Positions 6,296 through 7,495 of a stretch of DNA of 7,495 nt are shown piece by piece; position 1 is the stretch's first letter; each line of letters starts with the position of its first letter. The translations under genes were made by a program, and so were the position numbers. Below the pieces are notes generated by a model. It was not told the origin of the DNA, ran no database searches, and saw nothing but the letters and a program-made list of their open reading frames with translations. The stretch is from Ga0074130 sp035492055 (GTDB lineage: Bacteria; Pseudomonadota; Gammaproteobacteria; Burkholderiales; Rhodocyclaceae): the NCBI GenBank assembly GCA_035492055.1, contig DATJJR010000019.1:1-7495 (forward strand), given 5' to 3'.

Positions 6296-6864
6296 ACGCA
6301 CCCATCATCCAGATTCCGGAGAGCCAACACCTGCCACGCGACTACAGCGTGCACGCGGCCGATGCCGAGGAACGCGAAGCGGCATTGAAATTACGTCAGG
6401 CGGTGTTTTGCAACGAGCAGCACATCTTCGAAGGCAGCGATCTCGACGCCACCGATAGCAATGCCATTTTCCTGGTGGCGCGGCCGCGTCTGATCGGCGA
6501 CGAAGGCGAATACCTCGGCCCGGTGGTTGGCACGGTGCGCATTCATCGCCTTGGTGAGCAGGCAGATTCGCGTGAATGGCAAGGCTCGCGCCTGGCCGTC
6601 GATTCGGCTTTCCGTCGCGTTGGTGTGATCGGTTCCGCGCTGATCAAGCTCGCCGTACGCACGGCCAACAGCGAAGGTTGCGACCGCTTCATCGCCACAG
6701 TGCAGGAACGCAACGTCACTTTCTTCCGTCGCCTGCACTGGAACACCGTGCGCGAAATTGAATTGCATGGCCGCCTGCATCATCTGATGGAAGCCTCGCT
6801 GCCGCACTACCCACCGTTCGCTGCCACCGAGGCGCGTCGCATCGATGTGAATCGGGGTGCATGA
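6292..6864 (+). CDS. nitE: MSMEG_0567-type GNAT acyltransferase of the Nit1C cluster
   Basis: This 190-residue protein has a GNAT (Gcn5-related) fold, which normally transfers an acyl group from acyl-CoA to an amine. Visible elements are ALKLRQAVFCNEQHIF (31-46) at the start of the fold, the central strand VVGTVRIHRL (78-87), SRLAVDSAFRRVGVIGSALIKLA (99-121) with an RRVGVIGS pyrophosphate loop that varies from the usual Q/RxxGxG/A, and FIATVQERNVTFFRRLHW (133-150). The same domain is fused to the AIR-synthase-like domain in MSMEG_0567 of Mycobacterium; here the two are separate genes. AAGGAG (6279-6284) lies 7 nt before ATG 6292, which overlaps the nitD stop. An upstream in-frame TTG at 6211 would add residues encoded inside nitD and was not used. 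Acyl donor and acceptor are unknown; a structural or radical-partner role beside NitD is also possible. Confidence 0.9.
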   Translation: MNAPIIQIPESQHLPRDYSVHAADAEEREAALKLRQAVFCNEQHIFEGSDLDATDSNAIFLVARPRLIGDEGEYLGPVVGTVRIHRLGEQADSREWQGSRLAVDSAFRRVGVIGSALIKLAVRTANSEGCDRFIATVQERNVTFFRRLHWNTVREIELHGRLHHLMEASLPHYPPFAATEARRIDVNRGA

Positions 6865-7495
6865 TGGAACTCCAGGCCTTGATTGCGCATTTGCGCCAAT
6901 ACACCGGCATCGCGCAGAAGCGCGCCATTGACGGCGTATTGAGCCGCTTCGACTTGCAGCGTCACGTGGGTGCAGCCAATGGTGTGCCGCTGGTCGGCGA
7001 CGACTGCGCCGTGATTCCGCGTGCCGATGGCAATCTGTTGTTTGCCATCGAAGGCTTCATGAATGAATTCGTCGTGGCCGATCCGTGGTTCGCCGGCTGG
7101 TGCGGTGTCATGGTCAATGTGAGCGATATCGCCGCCATGGGCGGTTGGCCGATTGCGGTGGTCGATGCCCTCTGGAGCGACGGACACGAAAAGGCCAAGC
7201 CTGTCATCGACGGCATGAAGGCCGCATCGCAAGCTTTCGGTGTGCCCATCGTCGGAGGCCACAGCAATACGCGTTCGCAACAGCAGCTTGCTGTCGCCGT
7301 GCTCGGCCAGGCCAATGCCTTGATCAGCAGCTTTACCGCGGCACCGGGCGACGCGCTCGTCGCCGCCATCGATCTGCGCGGTCAATACCGTGCACCGTTC
7401 GATAACTGGAACGCTGCCACCGACGCGCCACCGGAACGCCTGCGCGGCGATATCGCGCTGCTGCCGCAGATTGCTGCGGAGGGTTTGGCACATGC
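6861..7495 (+). CDS. nitF: Sll0787-family AIR synthase/ThiL/HypE-like ATP enzyme, 5' part (3' end outside window)
   Basis: The frame stays open to the window edge and gives 211 residues with no stop. The PurM/ThiL/SelD/HypE superfamily is recognisable by VGDDCAVIP (Asp47, Asp48), FAIEGFMNEFV (61-71), VMVNVSDIAAMGG (83-95, an Mg-ATP motif with Asn86 and Asp89) and VPIVGGHSNT (128-137). These enzymes use ATP to activate an oxygen of an amide or phosphorylate a substrate. The start is ATG 6861 or the adjacent ATG 6864; the former overlaps the nitE stop, and no strong ribosome binding site is present, so translation probably restarts after nitE. Its homologue ends or follows the cluster in Synechocystis (sll0787) and is fused to the GNAT domain in MSMEG_0567. 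The C-terminal half, where a HypE-like catalytic cysteine would be, is not visible. Confidence 0.9.
   Translation, partial: MMELQALIAHLRQYTGIAQKRAIDGVLSRFDLQRHVGAANGVPLVGDDCAVIPRADGNLLFAIEGFMNEFVVADPWFAGWCGVMVNVSDIAAMGGWPIAVVDALWSDGHEKAKPVIDGMKAASQAFGVPIVGGHSNTRSQQQLAVAVLGQANALISSFTAAPGDALVAAIDLRGQYRAPFDNWNAATDAPPERLRGDIALLPQIAAEGLAH

Noticed and set aside
5588..6301. 237-codon minus-strand ORF opposite nitD
   Set aside because: It mirrors the codon bias of nitD, has no recognisable domain and no ribosome binding site; it is an antisense shadow.
6807..7493. 228-codon minus-strand ORF at the right edge
   Set aside because: The plus strand here encodes clear PurM-superfamily motifs of nitF, open to the window edge; the minus ORF is a shadow.

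Overview
The window looks like chromosomal DNA of a moderately GC-rich Gram-negative bacterium, most likely a beta- or gammaproteobacterium. The reasons are strong AGGAG-type ribosome binding sites, a DipZ-type thiol reductase paired with an exported MsrA, and a MocR regulator. I cannot name the genus from sequence alone. No mobile element, CRISPR array, tRNA or rRNA was seen.

Layout. Positions 1-909 are the 3' part of a DipZ-like protein: a thioredoxin domain with a CINC active site, then a C-terminal beta-rich domain. After 51 bp comes msrA (961-1692), with an N-terminal export signal and a single cysteine. A perfect 17-bp hairpin (1706-1758) separates msrA from a convergent MocR regulator, a GntR DNA-binding domain fused to an aminotransferase-like PLP domain (1805-3196, minus strand). 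A 452-bp divergent control region (3197-3648) follows. It holds repeated ATTGAATGGA motifs, a sigma70-like promoter, a sigma54-like -24/-12 element, a further repeat/dyad and a possible 58-residue membrane micro-ORF.

From 3649 to the right edge runs a tightly packed operon with the order of the conserved but incompletely understood Nit1C cluster (Synechocystis sll0783-sll0787, Mycobacterium MSMEG_0572 to MSMEG_0567, Pseudomonas nitBCDEF). It encodes an Sll0783/MSMEG_0572-family protein (nitB), a branch-1 nitrilase with an intact Glu-Lys-Cys triad (nitC), a radical SAM enzyme (nitD), a GNAT acyltransferase (nitE) and the start of a PurM/ThiL/HypE-superfamily ATP enzyme (nitF, cut by the window edge). 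nitC/nitD, nitD/nitE and nitE/nitF all overlap, so the products are probably made together and act in one pathway. In Pseudomonas this cluster is linked to growth on cyanide, and sll0783 is a strong nitrogen-starvation gene. The chemistry of the complete pathway is, as far as I know, not settled.

The most interesting points are these. NitD has the CX9CX2C cluster spacing of Elp3 and lies next to a separate GNAT protein, so NitD/NitE could be a split analogue of Elp3's radical SAM-GNAT architecture. A HypE/PurM-type enzyme sits in one operon with a nitrilase. A MocR regulator stands where the Pseudomonas clusters carry a sigma54 activator, although a sigma54-like element is still visible. Upstream, the one-cysteine MsrA is paired with a DipZ reductase.
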